A DNA stretch of 64,000 bases from Paracoccaceae bacterium (GTDB taxonomy: Bacteria > Pseudomonadota > Alphaproteobacteria > Rhodobacterales > Rhodobacteraceae): the NCBI GenBank assembly GCA_033344815.1, contig JAWPMR010000001.1, forward strand, positions 4,512,136-4,576,135, in the 5' to 3' direction. Below are positions 35,703 through 46,267 of the stretch, one piece after another. The position numbers and the translations under genes are program-made. Within the stretch, counting starts at the first letter, position 1, and each line of letters begins with the position of its first letter. Below the pieces are notes generated by a model. That model worked only from the letters and a program-made list of their open reading frames with translations, had not been told where the DNA came from and did not search any database.

Positions 35703-38700
35703 TAAGTTCGAAGTTTCTGATGAAACGACACAACAAGAGCTAATGGAAATCATGGCGAGCCTGAAAGAAGGGCAAGCCGGCATTGACCTCATTTTCATGG
35801 ACACCTCTTCGAAGTCGGACGTGTATTTTCCCGAGGGAACAGACATCTCAAAGCCGTTGATTCTTGGGGATGATCTGCTCTTTGTGCAGCCGGATGGCCA
35901 GATCGTGGGCCTGTTGGATGGTGCAAAAGGCGACTTTATCATCACAGCAAACGAATTGAGCGTCCCGTCACAGAATGTGGTGACAGTCGCGCTCGCTCAA
36001 GACGATTGGCAAACGATAGCGGATGCGATTGAGGTCAGCGAATTTGTTGCAGCTGGTGCGCCTGCAGGTCCTCCCGGCGGATCAGGAGAACAAGATCCGG
36101 TTGATATCGGCGATCCGCTGAACGGAATCGGTATTTCTCCCCTGTTACCACCCACTGATTTTGCATTTCCTGAGTTTCGGGAGCGCGATGTAGGTGCGGA
36201 TGGCGGGACCGGCGAAGCCGATGTTCAATTCGAACTGTTGGGTGAGGCGCGGTTGATTGAAACGGACGGTGCTCTTGGATTCCGTTTTGCTGATTTCATT
36301 GGAATCAGCGCGGGCAATGCGGCGGACGGCGAAGCAATCACGTCGATCACGATCACCCTGCCCAATCTGCCAGTGGGAACAACGGCGACCGGGGGATCCT
36401 TCGTTTCCAATGGCGCGACTCAGACGTTTACCTTTACCGGTACGCCAGAGGCCTACGAGGCTCTGGTTCTCAATTTCCCGGCAGATTTTTCGACAGAAAG
36501 CCGGGTTGATACAACGCCGGGCGACTTGGACGCCACTGTCACGGCAACATCGAGCTTTGGCGGCACAACGGATTTCAATCTGCCGATCACGGTAGAACCC
36601 GAAGGCGATTTGGGTTTTGAGGGTACGGGTGTTTTGGAGGCGTTAGAGACCAATGGGCCGGTCGAAATGACCTTGGCCGAAGCTCTGAAACCAGTTCCCA
36701 CAGATGCCGATGGCTCTGAAGTCGTGGACAGCGTCAGTCTGGTACTGACCGGTTTGCCGACGGGTTTGCTCAGCGACCCGTTTATCACGACCGGCGACGG
36801 CACTCGAATTGACATCACGAACGGCACTTTTGCATTCACAGGCACGCTTGCGGAATACGAAGATCTGGTATTGACTTTGCCTGCCGATTTTTCGACCACC
36901 AATCCAGGCTCCACGATCACGGGCGTTCTGAGTGCCACGACGAACGAAGGCGCGAGCGATACACAAAACTTTGAACTGGTTGTCCAAGCCACTCCTGATG
37001 TCGACATAGCGGCGCCGGATAGGTTTGCGACCGAAGACGGCAATGGCGCCGACGGGTCCGGCGTTTCAGTTGCACTCGACCTTGGTATCGCAATCACAGA
37101 CGATGACGGTTCGGAATCCGACGCGCTTGTCACGATTGATTTTGCCGATTTGCCTGCAGGCACGACTTTTCAAGATACTCTCACCGGGTTGCCCAGCAAC
37201 GGCATGTTTGATCCTGCCACGGGACGATGGGAAGGCACGCAAGCACAAGCCAACGCACTGCAACTGACCTTTCCTGGGGACTACTCGGGCACTGTAACCT
37301 CGGTGATCACCGCAACAACCGATGAAGGGACAGTGACGTCGTCCCAGACAATTGAAGTTGACTTTTCGGCCGATGTCGATATCGCGAATGATCCCATCGC
37401 GGCCGATGAAACCGATGCACCAGTAGTCGTGAATCCTGCGGCAACCTGGGCGGTTACAGTCAGTGACAATGACCAGAGTGAAGTATTGCAATTGGTGAGG
37501 CTGGAATTGTCGGGTTTGCCGGCCGGGGTTTTAGCGCTCAACGTGCCAACCTCCACAATCACCTATGATGCGGCAAACGGTGGCGCTTTTTCCTTTGAGG
37601 GGACCCCAGCGGAATACAGTGCCTTGCGCATCGCGTTTCCGACGGATTTTTCAACAGGCGTGAACCCGGTAGCGATTACTGGGACGGTATCTGCCATCTC
37701 AAATGAAGGTAACAATCAAGCGGCTGTGAGCCTGACGATTACGCCAGAGGGTGATGCTGCCATAGATGTGTTGCCGTTTGCAGATCTGACCGAAGCCGAG
37801 GCAACACAGACCGTTGCATTGGGGCAGCTTTTGGACCCTCAGGCCACGGATCTGGATGGATCAGAGCAAATTGATCAATTGGTGCTGACGATCACCGGTC
37901 TGCCCGGGGGTCCGGCCTATACACTTTCAGATATCTTGAACTTGCCCGCTGGCGCACCTGTTTCCTTGATCACCGCGGCAGACCAGACACAAACGCTAAC
38001 TGTCACACTGAACAGCAGTGATGTCGGGGATGTGCGGGCGGTATTTGCGGCCATTGAATTTTCGATCCCAACGGATTTTTCCACCGCGAACCGGTCCGAA
38101 ACCGCAGCATCTGTCAACATGCCGATCATGGTCAGTGCGACGATCACCACAGATGAGGTTGGTCAGGCCACTGCCGACGCCTTTGTAAATGTGGGTTTTG
38201 TTAATGACATCGCCTTGACGGTGCCTTTGCGAATTGATGCGCAAGAGGACGGCGGCAACAACAACAGCACTGCGGGCGTGACGGTTCCGCTGGGCCTTGT
38301 GATTGCCATTACCGATGATGACGGTTCTGAGACGGAAACGCCCGGAAGCCCATTCAGCGCCGTGGTCGACATAACCTTTGGGGATTTGCCGGCGGGCACG
38401 ACGGTCACAGAAGGGACGCTTACCGGAAACCAGTGGATGGGAACCGTACAGGAAGCACGCGACCTCGCACTCGAACTGCCGGGCAATTATTCCGGTACTG
38501 TGACGGCGGACGTAACTGTTACTACGCTGGAAGGCAGCCAGAATGGCAGTCAGGTCATCGTGGTGTCGCCAACGGCAGACATCGACTTTGCGGTCAGCGA
38601 TCTGGTGACCGCTGAAACCGACGCCACGGTCGAGGTGAACCCATCGCAGGCCTGGCAGATCAGCGTCACGGAAACGGGTCCGGGCGCGGAAACTTTACAA

Positions 38701-41700
38701 TCCATCACGCTGGAGCTCTCCGATTTACCGCCGGGCGTTTTGGTGCAAAACGTGCCTGCTTCATCCATTACCTATGATCCGGCAAATGGGGGCGCATTTA
38801 CGTTTACCGGTACACCGGCAGAATACGCGGCCTTGCGATTGGTATTTCCAACCGATTACTCAACAGAGTCCGTAACGGGTCCGGCTCTGCCCGGCGGCGT
38901 TATTGCAGGAACGGTATCGGCTGTTTCCTCTGATGGGGCGGCTGGTCCCGTGCCTGTGAATCTGCGGATTACGCCAGAAGGCGACGTGCGCATTGATGTG
39001 ACTGGCACGGCGGATCTGCAGGAAACCGACGCGCCGGTCGATTTTTCACCTTCTGACGTTTTGACTCCGGTGCCGACGGATGTGGATGGGTCAGAAACGA
39101 TCACCCAGGTGGATGTCACGTTCAATGCCCTGCCCGCAGGGACGTTGTTTTCCATCAATGGCGTGGATTTCAACCCGGCACCTGCCACGCTTAATTTCAC
39201 TGGCACATTGGCGGAATATGACGGCCTGATCATCCGCCTGCCTGCCGACTATTCCACGCAGTCGCAGACTGGTGCTTTGACCGGGACAGTTGTCGCGACA
39301 ACGGATGAAGGCGGCACAGTATCCGAAAGTTTTGAGGTCAACGTGGCACCGGAAGGTGACATTACGCTGTCGGGTCCGCGCACGTTGAACCTGTCGGAAA
39401 ACGATGCGCCGGGCGTCAGTGACTCTGATGCGACGACCCAGGCACCTGTCCAGTTTGCCCTGGCCAGCGCTTTGACGGCAACCGCCAGTGACGCGGACGG
39501 ATCGGAGTCGATTGCTCTGATCGAGGCGAACCTGTCCGGACTGCCTACAGGGAGCGAGATTTCCTTTGACAATGGCGCGTCATTTGGCGCGATCAACGCG
39601 GGTACTTTCCCGGTGTCGGTGAACTCGCTTGCTGACTACCAGCAGATCATTGTCCGCCTTCCGGATGATTTCTCGACAGAGAGCCCGGCCAGTACCATTT
39701 CGGGCGATGTGACCTTCACGACCGATGAAGCCCTTTTGAACGGCGAGACCCTCGCTACGCCCAATGGCGGTGTGGCCTCAGATACGTTCTTTGTCACGGT
39801 CAGCGCGGAGGGCGATGTCGCCATCTCCGGATCAGAACCTATCGTGATCGAAGACCTCGGGACGCCGATTGATCTTGATCTGGCGGTTGCGGTAACCGAT
39901 ATAGACGGTTCCGAAACCGTGCAGGGCAACATTTCCGTGGCCTTTACCGGGTTGTCATCAAATGGGCCCACGCTCCTTTCAGATGGTACCGTCTTGACGG
40001 CTGCGGCAAATACATGGACGGGCGACGCTACCGCTTTGGCGGGACTTCAGATTGCCAGTTTCCCACAGCATTTTTCAGGAATTGTGACCGTCACGCCAAC
40101 GGTTCTGACGAATGAAACAGGCGCTGCGGGACAAAGCGTTTCGTTCCTTGTGAGCGTCACGCCAGTTGCAGAGCCGATCATTTCGCTGAGCGTTGATGCC
40201 AGTGAAGCCGCCGTAGAGGTGGTGGGCGCCGACAATTTCGCGGTAAAAGAAGATGCATCTTTCCTGCTCGAAATCGACGCGTCGACGCCGGACCTTGATG
40301 GTTCGGAAACGCTGGTTGACGTCACTATTGAAAATGTTCCGGCGGGTTGGCTGCGCACGGGGGATGGACCAGTCAACCTTGCGCTCTTTGAACAAGGTGG
40401 TGGCGCTATCGCCAGCGCCACCGTTACTGGTACAACGCTTACCATCACATTGAACCCTGGCGTTTCGACACTGGATGCGGCTTTGCGGGTTACGCCTTTG
40501 GCGGATGATGATCGCGACGTGGATACGATTGTTGGTTCTGATCTTGTCGCCACCGTGACGGCGGTGGATACTGCTGCCGGTCTGTCCGACAATACGGCGA
40601 CGGCGCAGGACAGTGTTAACGTGGATGTTGATGCAGTTATCGACACGTTGAACCTGACGGCCGTCAACCGAAGAAGTGGTGAAAACATCAATGGGCGCAA
40701 GTTCATAGATGCGGGTTTCACGCCCGGTTTTTCGCTGACCGATACTGACGGCTCTGAACGCTTTGACGCGGTCACATTTTCCGTCACGGTCGATACGGAA
40801 AGCGACGTGTTTGATCCGGCCAGTGACTCGGACATAAGACTGAACTTTCGGGGACAAGACGCTTTTGTGAATGTCACGAAAACCGACACAACTGCGGGCG
40901 ACAATGTCGTTGAGTTCGAGATTGCGCGTGCGGCCGGTGCTACGGATGCGGAATTTTCCTCTGCGATTACGGTGATGCGCCTGAGTTTTCCGCAGAACTT
41001 CTCGGGCATTGCGACGCTCGATGGGGATGTGACCTGGAGTGAGACACAAACCGGTGACGCCGAGAACAGCACTTTGGACAATTTTGGTAGCGAAGCTTTC
41101 CAAAACGTTCTGACCGTGCGGCCGACCGCCGAGGCAACGTTGGATGCCGGACTTTTCGTGACGGATGGTAGTTTTGTTGAGTCAGGAAGCCCGCAAGAAG
41201 TCTTTGCTGCGGTTCAGGCCCGCCAAAACGATGCGTCCGGATCGAATGCGAATACGCTCACCTTGCAAGAGAGCACAGCGGACGGGTCCGGTCCGGGGCA
41301 GGTGCAGGCGTTTTTACGTCTCGACGCGTCCACGCCAGATACCGACGGTTCCGAAGAGCTCGAGACGCTGGTGATCACCAACCTGCCAACTTCCTGGATC
41401 GGCATCGCCGAAACAAATGGCAGTGTGAGTTTGTCGCAAGCAGATTTCTTCGCACTGGATGGCAGTGGCCCGATGACAGCCGCCGAATTTGCCAAGATTG
41501 ACAGCGCTGAATTTGATGCCTCAACAGGTGCTCTGACCATTACCTTCCAACCCGATGTGATCAGTTTTGCAGGGTCAGTTGCCGTCTATCCAGCGCTCTA
41601 TGAAGATTATGACGTGGATCGGGATGACAGTGACCCGTTCAGCGCCGATGGCAACTTTTTCGGGGCCGATCTCAATTTCGAACTGACCGTTACGGATGAC

Positions 41701-44700
41701 AACTCGGCAAGCACCGCGCAGGTAAGCGCGGATGTCACCGTGGATGTGGATGTGGATCCGGTGAACAATTTTGGCAGAATTGACCTGTTTCAAACCGGCA
41801 ACGAGCAGATCGTAGATGATGCTGGCGGTGTTTTGCCGTTCGGTTTCATTCCGCTCATTGATGACATGGATGGCTCGGAGACAATTATTGCGACCGTATT
41901 GCGCAACATTCCGCGCGGCATAACAGTATATGTCACTGATCTGGCGAACCCGACAGGTCCCAAGATCCCTGCGCTACTGACCGGTCTGAACAACGATGGA
42001 ACAGCCGACTGGAGCCTTGAGAGCGATCAGTGGCTCGACTTGGAACTGCGTGGCATTCCGCTGCATTCCGCCGGAAAAATTCCGATTGAGATCGATATCG
42101 TCACACAGGAAGCGGACGGCGGCGGAGTTGGACTAAGCAGGTTGGTGAATGTAGACATCGTGATAACACCTGTTGCGGACGGCGGGGACCCCAGCGAAAT
42201 CGCCTCAACCACGGAAGACACGGCGGTACTGGTGCAGCTTGATGGCAATATTATCGACAATTCAGGTATTTCTGCCGGGTCACCCGAAAGCGTTGTCGGA
42301 CCTTATATCATTTCCAACGTGATCGCAGATTCAGAAGGTCGTTTGCCTCGTTTCTTTGATGGTGTGCCCAATGAGGTTGGTGTCGATGCTGCCGGTGATC
42401 CAGTCTATGACAATGAGATATTGTCGCAACCTGGCCAGCCTGGCACCTATTCGGTTTCGCTGGCGCAGGCAAACACGTTGCATGTGCTGCCCGGGCAGGA
42501 CAGTAGCCTCGATACTGTCGTTTTTGATGTGACCGCGACCTACCGCGAGGACATTGATCCCCTCAATCCGGGCGATCCACCAAACCCGCAAGCGGAGACC
42601 ACCAATACCGGCACCGTTACGATTAGCGTCAAAGGTATTGCGGATACGCCGACCATCGACCTGCAGGAAGCAGATCCGGATTTGACAACGGGTGGCATTC
42701 AGGAGTCGGACATCAATGCCGTCTATCTGCCAACAGGCACTACCGACGGTATCCGGAATGCAGACCTCGTTTATTCCTATGCCGGATATGACGATACGGT
42801 TTTCCAACTGACGCAGCGTGTGAGTGACACGGCTCTGCAGAACGGTTTTGCGGGTGTCTCAGACCCGTTTACAGCGGCTGACCCGATTGTCGGGGACCGT
42901 GGCGAAATCATCTTTGCGGACGGTGCGCCGGATGGGTCTGAAACGATTTACTATGCGATCACGGACGTGCCTGCTGGGATCAGGTTCTCAGGCGGCACAC
43001 CGGTTGATCCTACAGGGGGCAGCTATATCGTCTCCGAAGCACAGCTGAACAATCTGATCGTGCGCCCGACAGGTTTGACGGAACCGACCTACTACAACAT
43101 GACGATCAATGCGATTGTTCTCGAAGCGGATGCAGAGACGTCGAGCATCCCGGTTGTGGGGCCAACGACGAGCATTCAGGATGTATTGGATGCCATCGAA
43201 GCCTTGCCGGGTGGCAGTGTGCAATCCGAAGCGCTTTCGCTTTTGGTGCTGCCATCGGGCAACGGCGTCACACCGCCAGATTGCCCGCCGGATGATCCGC
43301 GCCTGCTGCCTATCCCAGAACTCCGGTTGGTGGGGATCGGCGATGAGGATACAGCAAACGCGTTCCAGATCGAGCTTGTGCCAAGCGGGCCTTGGGCCAC
43401 CATTGATGATCTGACTACGCTGCCGTTGGGCGTCTCGGGTGACTTTGGTCTTGGATTAACAATTCCACCGGGCGCTACGCTTTCCGCGCAACCCGCAAGT
43501 GCCGTCTTGTTTGATCCAGTAACGGGTCAGTATGTGATTGATTTTGCACAACTTGGGTCGGCTGGCACCGTAACTTCCGGGAGCCTCATCTATACACCAC
43601 CTCCAAATGAATCGTCGCTGAACAATCCTTTCACCACGGGTGAAACGCTCGGGAACGCTGATCCCTACGATTCTCTGCAAAACATCGAATTCACGTCGGT
43701 TCTGAACAACTACACTTGTGAAGTTTTCAGCAGCGATGCCGGTGAGTTCGTGACGGTGATCAATCCGGTCGTGGATGGCGCGACCATCGACATCGGTGGA
43801 CCTGCTTCCATTCTTGAAGATGGTGTTTTTGCCGCGGATATTCAGATTTCCAGTGTCGATGGCGGCGAACGCCAAACCGGCGACATTGTGATCGATCTGA
43901 GTGGAGATCTGGGAGCGCAACTGTTTGGACCTTTGGGGTTGATCACGCCAGATGGCGGATCCGGGTCGCAATATTCACTGACACTTGCGGAGCTTGCCGG
44001 TCTCGAAGTGCGCCCAACGCCCAATTACAGTGGGCCGCTTACACTGACAGTTTCAGCGACAACAGAAGACATTGATAATTCAACGCTCACGAGTACCGTG
44101 ACGCGAACCATTGATGTCATACCAGTCGCGGACACGCCGGTCTTCAATTACAACCCGGACCAAACACCAACGGAGACTGGATTGCCCCTGGTCACAAATC
44201 CGCTGGACCCAGTGCCGATCGTGACAATTGTCGAAGACAAACCCGTGCTGTTTTCGGATTTCATCCTGGCTGGGATTGCGCCCGATCAGGACGGGTCGGA
44301 AGCCGTGTCTGCCCTCATTGGACCGCTTCCGGACTATGTTGTGCTGGGCGGCAATGTCATCAATAATGGGGACGGTACGTTTACCGTATCGCGCGACAGC
44401 TTCTCCACGCTGACGATCAGCCTGAAAGAGGAACACAGCCGCACGCCGGACAGCCTGGATCCAACCATCCTGGCTGAGGTGCCGATCAATATCAGTGTGA
44501 ACACGCTGGAACTGGGCAATTTTGATCAGGCCTCGGCGTCGTCACAGTTCCTGCTGCGGGTTTTACCAGACGCGGACAAGCCGACGGTGACGGCTGATGT
44601 ATCGCCAAATACGGGCCTGGAAGATGACGGTACGGTTTATACGCTTACTCTTGAAGGCACCACTCCGGATCCGCACGAGACGGTTTCGTTTGAGGTCACT

Positions 44701-46266
44701 GTGCCGCTTGGAAGCCAGCTATTGATTGACGGCGTTGCGCAAACAATACCCGCCAGTGGTGTTGTAACAGTGCCCGGAGTTCCCGCCGCCGTGGTCGGTG
44801 GCAGCAGTGATGCCACATTTGTGCCGGACGGGCTGGTTACATTTGTCCCGCCGCTCGATTTTGCGGGCACTGCGGGTCTAAGCGTCGTTGCGGTCTCCTC
44901 TGACACGAGCGCACAATATAGCTACACTGATACGGAAAACTCGGATGTGGCGACGGTCAATCTCGACATCACGGGAACCCTGGATCTGGATCTGACCACC
45001 ACTGCAATCGATGCTGTTCAGCCGGATGGGAGCGACTATGATGTACCGTTGGGCATCGACGCAGTCGTCACCGATACGCAAGCTGTGCCGTCGGAAACAC
45101 TGGAAGAAGTGGTCGTCAGCTTTTCAGCACCCCTGGCAGCTGGCGTTGTCCCAAGCGATGGTGTTCTGTCGCCCGACCGGCAAACGCTGACAGTGACACG
45201 CGGTGCTCTCGCGCCTGCCGATTTCGCGCTGATGATCGCAGCATTGGCATTGACCGTGCCCGCCGCCGTTGCAGACCCGATTGATGGGACGGTTGTGGCG
45301 ACAACAAACCACGGCACATCTGCGCCGGAAGCATTGGATATTACCATAAACGCGCGTCCGGAAATAACCGGAACAGTTGACGTGCCTCAGACCTTTGATA
45401 CCTCTATCATGCTGACATTCGCCGACCTCACGTCCAATGCCGTGGATGCGGATACACCGTTGACGGTTGAAAACCTGTCATCCCCGGATCCGGACGTTCA
45501 AATTCAGGTCGCGGGCCAGGATGTCACGATCACCGTGCCGCCAGGCTATGTCGGCACGCCGATCTTGGAATATGACGTGGTTGACAGCGCGGGCACGCCT
45601 GCAAGTTCTGCCAATGTCGCCGAGCTGGATTTCGACACGCTGCAGATGCAAGACACGGGCGCGACTGTTGTTGGCCCGGATGGCATCGCGCGTGCGGTTC
45701 TTTCTGATGTGACTGGCGACGCGGCCTTGGGCGGTACAATCGCCAAAGGCACTGGCAATGATGACGCGGTGATCTGGGATGCGGCTGGCAGCTCCTATGC
45801 CGGTATCACGGACTTCCAACTCATGGGGGGGTCCGATTTTATCGACCTCGGTACTGCAACATCCGGATACACGGTAGATCTGGGGATCGGTAATGACATC
45901 GCTATCGGTTCGGACAACGCTGATATTCTGAACGGCGGTGCAGGGGATGATACGCTTGAAGGTGGTGCCGGTCTCGACACACTGACGGGTGGCGCGGGCG
46001 CGGATGACTTTGTTCTGTCCTCGGGTCCAATTGATATTGCAGATCTCATTACCGACTTTGGGGCAGGGGATCAGATCGACCTCAGTAATGCCATTAACGG
46101 CGTCAACGATATCACCGGGCTGGCCAGCTTTGATGCCGCGACGGGCGATCTGGAAGTGGGCGGTGTGACAGCATTCAATGTTGCTGCGGCTGGGGGCGGA
46201 ATACCTGCTCAAGTCGAGGTGGTTTTTGAGGACGCATCCGGGGCCGCTCAAACCGCTATCCTTTAA
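35695..46266 (+). CDS. Giant repeat-rich RTX adhesin secreted by a type I system
   Basis: About 3523 residues. I chose the GTG at 35695 because GAGGGA lies seven bases upstream; a TTG at 35680 is the alternative. There is no Sec signal. The first ~120 residues form a distinct acidic domain ending in the linker EFVAAGAPAGPPGGSG. Most of the protein is tandem beta-sandwich-like repeats of roughly 110-150 residues with a DxDGSE motif (13 exact DGSE copies counted), GTPAEYxxL and PxDFST elements, resembling T1SS-143/BapA-type repeats. RTX nonapeptides (GGAGDDTLEGGAGLDTLTGG) near residues 3413-3439 and an acidic end complete a type I secretion signal. I saw only two cysteines. Likely function: surface adhesion or biofilm formation. 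The secretion genes converge on it from downstream. Confidence 0.9.
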   Translation: MSDKFEVSDETTQQELMEIMASLKEGQAGIDLIFMDTSSKSDVYFPEGTDISKPLILGDDLLFVQPDGQIVGLLDGAKGDFIITANELSVPSQNVVTVALAQDDWQTIADAIEVSEFVAAGAPAGPPGGSGEQDPVDIGDPLNGIGISPLLPPTDFAFPEFRERDVGADGGTGEADVQFELLGEARLIETDGALGFRFADFIGISAGNAADGEAITSITITLPNLPVGTTATGGSFVSNGATQTFTFTGTPEAYEALVLNFPADFSTESRVDTTPGDLDATVTATSSFGGTTDFNLPITVEPEGDLGFEGTGVLEALETNGPVEMTLAEALKPVPTDADGSEVVDSVSLVLTGLPTGLLSDPFITTGDGTRIDITNGTFAFTGTLAEYEDLVLTLPADFSTTNPGSTITGVLSATTNEGASDTQNFELVVQATPDVDIAAPDRFATEDGNGADGSGVSVALDLGIAITDDDGSESDALVTIDFADLPAGTTFQDTLTGLPSNGMFDPATGRWEGTQAQANALQLTFPGDYSGTVTSVITATTDEGTVTSSQTIEVDFSADVDIANDPIAADETDAPVVVNPAATWAVTVSDNDQSEVLQLVRLELSGLPAGVLALNVPTSTITYDAANGGAFSFEGTPAEYSALRIAFPTDFSTGVNPVAITGTVSAISNEGNNQAAVSLTITPEGDAAIDVLPFADLTEAEATQTVALGQLLDPQATDLDGSEQIDQLVLTITGLPGGPAYTLSDILNLPAGAPVSLITAADQTQTLTVTLNSSDVGDVRAVFAAIEFSIPTDFSTANRSETAASVNMPIMVSATITTDEVGQATADAFVNVGFVNDIALTVPLRIDAQEDGGNNNSTAGVTVPLGLVIAITDDDGSETETPGSPFSAVVDITFGDLPAGTTVTEGTLTGNQWMGTVQEARDLALELPGNYSGTVTADVTVTTLEGSQNGSQVIVVSPTADIDFAVSDLVTAETDATVEVNPSQAWQISVTETGPGAETLQSITLELSDLPPGVLVQNVPASSITYDPANGGAFTFTGTPAEYAALRLVFPTDYSTESVTGPALPGGVIAGTVSAVSSDGAAGPVPVNLRITPEGDVRIDVTGTADLQETDAPVDFSPSDVLTPVPTDVDGSETITQVDVTFNALPAGTLFSINGVDFNPAPATLNFTGTLAEYDGLIIRLPADYSTQSQTGALTGTVVATTDEGGTVSESFEVNVAPEGDITLSGPRTLNLSENDAPGVSDSDATTQAPVQFALASALTATASDADGSESIALIEANLSGLPTGSEISFDNGASFGAINAGTFPVSVNSLADYQQIIVRLPDDFSTESPASTISGDVTFTTDEALLNGETLATPNGGVASDTFFVTVSAEGDVAISGSEPIVIEDLGTPIDLDLAVAVTDIDGSETVQGNISVAFTGLSSNGPTLLSDGTVLTAAANTWTGDATALAGLQIASFPQHFSGIVTVTPTVLTNETGAAGQSVSFLVSVTPVAEPIISLSVDASEAAVEVVGADNFAVKEDASFLLEIDASTPDLDGSETLVDVTIENVPAGWLRTGDGPVNLALFEQGGGAIASATVTGTTLTITLNPGVSTLDAALRVTPLADDDRDVDTIVGSDLVATVTAVDTAAGLSDNTATAQDSVNVDVDAVIDTLNLTAVNRRSGENINGRKFIDAGFTPGFSLTDTDGSERFDAVTFSVTVDTESDVFDPASDSDIRLNFRGQDAFVNVTKTDTTAGDNVVEFEIARAAGATDAEFSSAITVMRLSFPQNFSGIATLDGDVTWSETQTGDAENSTLDNFGSEAFQNVLTVRPTAEATLDAGLFVTDGSFVESGSPQEVFAAVQARQNDASGSNANTLTLQESTADGSGPGQVQAFLRLDASTPDTDGSEELETLVITNLPTSWIGIAETNGSVSLSQADFFALDGSGPMTAAEFAKIDSAEFDASTGALTITFQPDVISFAGSVAVYPALYEDYDVDRDDSDPFSADGNFFGADLNFELTVTDDNSASTAQVSADVTVDVDVDPVNNFGRIDLFQTGNEQIVDDAGGVLPFGFIPLIDDMDGSETIIATVLRNIPRGITVYVTDLANPTGPKIPALLTGLNNDGTADWSLESDQWLDLELRGIPLHSAGKIPIEIDIVTQEADGGGVGLSRLVNVDIVITPVADGGDPSEIASTTEDTAVLVQLDGNIIDNSGISAGSPESVVGPYIISNVIADSEGRLPRFFDGVPNEVGVDAAGDPVYDNEILSQPGQPGTYSVSLAQANTLHVLPGQDSSLDTVVFDVTATYREDIDPLNPGDPPNPQAETTNTGTVTISVKGIADTPTIDLQEADPDLTTGGIQESDINAVYLPTGTTDGIRNADLVYSYAGYDDTVFQLTQRVSDTALQNGFAGVSDPFTAADPIVGDRGEIIFADGAPDGSETIYYAITDVPAGIRFSGGTPVDPTGGSYIVSEAQLNNLIVRPTGLTEPTYYNMTINAIVLEADAETSSIPVVGPTTSIQDVLDAIEALPGGSVQSEALSLLVLPSGNGVTPPDCPPDDPRLLPIPELRLVGIGDEDTANAFQIELVPSGPWATIDDLTTLPLGVSGDFGLGLTIPPGATLSAQPASAVLFDPVTGQYVIDFAQLGSAGTVTSGSLIYTPPPNESSLNNPFTTGETLGNADPYDSLQNIEFTSVLNNYTCEVFSSDAGEFVTVINPVVDGATIDIGGPASILEDGVFAADIQISSVDGGERQTGDIVIDLSGDLGAQLFGPLGLITPDGGSGSQYSLTLAELAGLEVRPTPNYSGPLTLTVSATTEDIDNSTLTSTVTRTIDVIPVADTPVFNYNPDQTPTETGLPLVTNPLDPVPIVTIVEDKPVLFSDFILAGIAPDQDGSEAVSALIGPLPDYVVLGGNVINNGDGTFTVSRDSFSTLTISLKEEHSRTPDSLDPTILAEVPINISVNTLELGNFDQASASSQFLLRVLPDADKPTVTADVSPNTGLEDDGTVYTLTLEGTTPDPHETVSFEVTVPLGSQLLIDGVAQTIPASGVVTVPGVPAAVVGGSSDATFVPDGLVTFVPPLDFAGTAGLSVVAVSSDTSAQYSYTDTENSDVATVNLDITGTLDLDLTTTAIDAVQPDGSDYDVPLGIDAVVTDTQAVPSETLEEVVVSFSAPLAAGVVPSDGVLSPDRQTLTVTRGALAPADFALMIAALALTVPAAVADPIDGTVVATTNHGTSAPEALDITINARPEITGTVDVPQTFDTSIMLTFADLTSNAVDADTPLTVENLSSPDPDVQIQVAGQDVTITVPPGYVGTPILEYDVVDSAGTPASSANVAELDFDTLQMQDTGATVVGPDGIARAVLSDVTGDAALGGTIAKGTGNDDAVIWDAAGSSYAGITDFQLMGGSDFIDLGTATSGYTVDLGIGNDIAIGSDNADILNGGAGDDTLEGGAGLDTLTGGAGADDFVLSSGPIDIADLITDFGAGDQIDLSNAINGVNDITGLASFDAATGDLEVGGVTAFNVAAAGGGIPAQVEVVFEDASGAAQTAIL
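45934..46011 (+). repeat. RTX calcium-binding nonapeptide repeats within the adhesin
   Basis: About three consecutive glycine/aspartate-rich nonapeptides of GGxGxDxLx type. These bind calcium and fold once outside the cell, and they precede C-terminal secretion signals of type I substrates. A degenerate copy (GIGNDIAIG) lies just upstream. Confidence 0.85.
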
Positions 46267-46267
46267 G

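Noticed and set aside
40047..41103. Two minus-strand frames of about 340 codons inside the adhesin
   Set aside because: Serine/threonine/valine-rich shadows of the repeat region with no ribosome site or domain.
36240..45400. Repeat pattern that could be taken for a DNA repeat array or CRISPR
   Set aside because: The repeats are coding, long and divergent at DNA level; no short identical repeats with unique spacers are present anywhere in the window.
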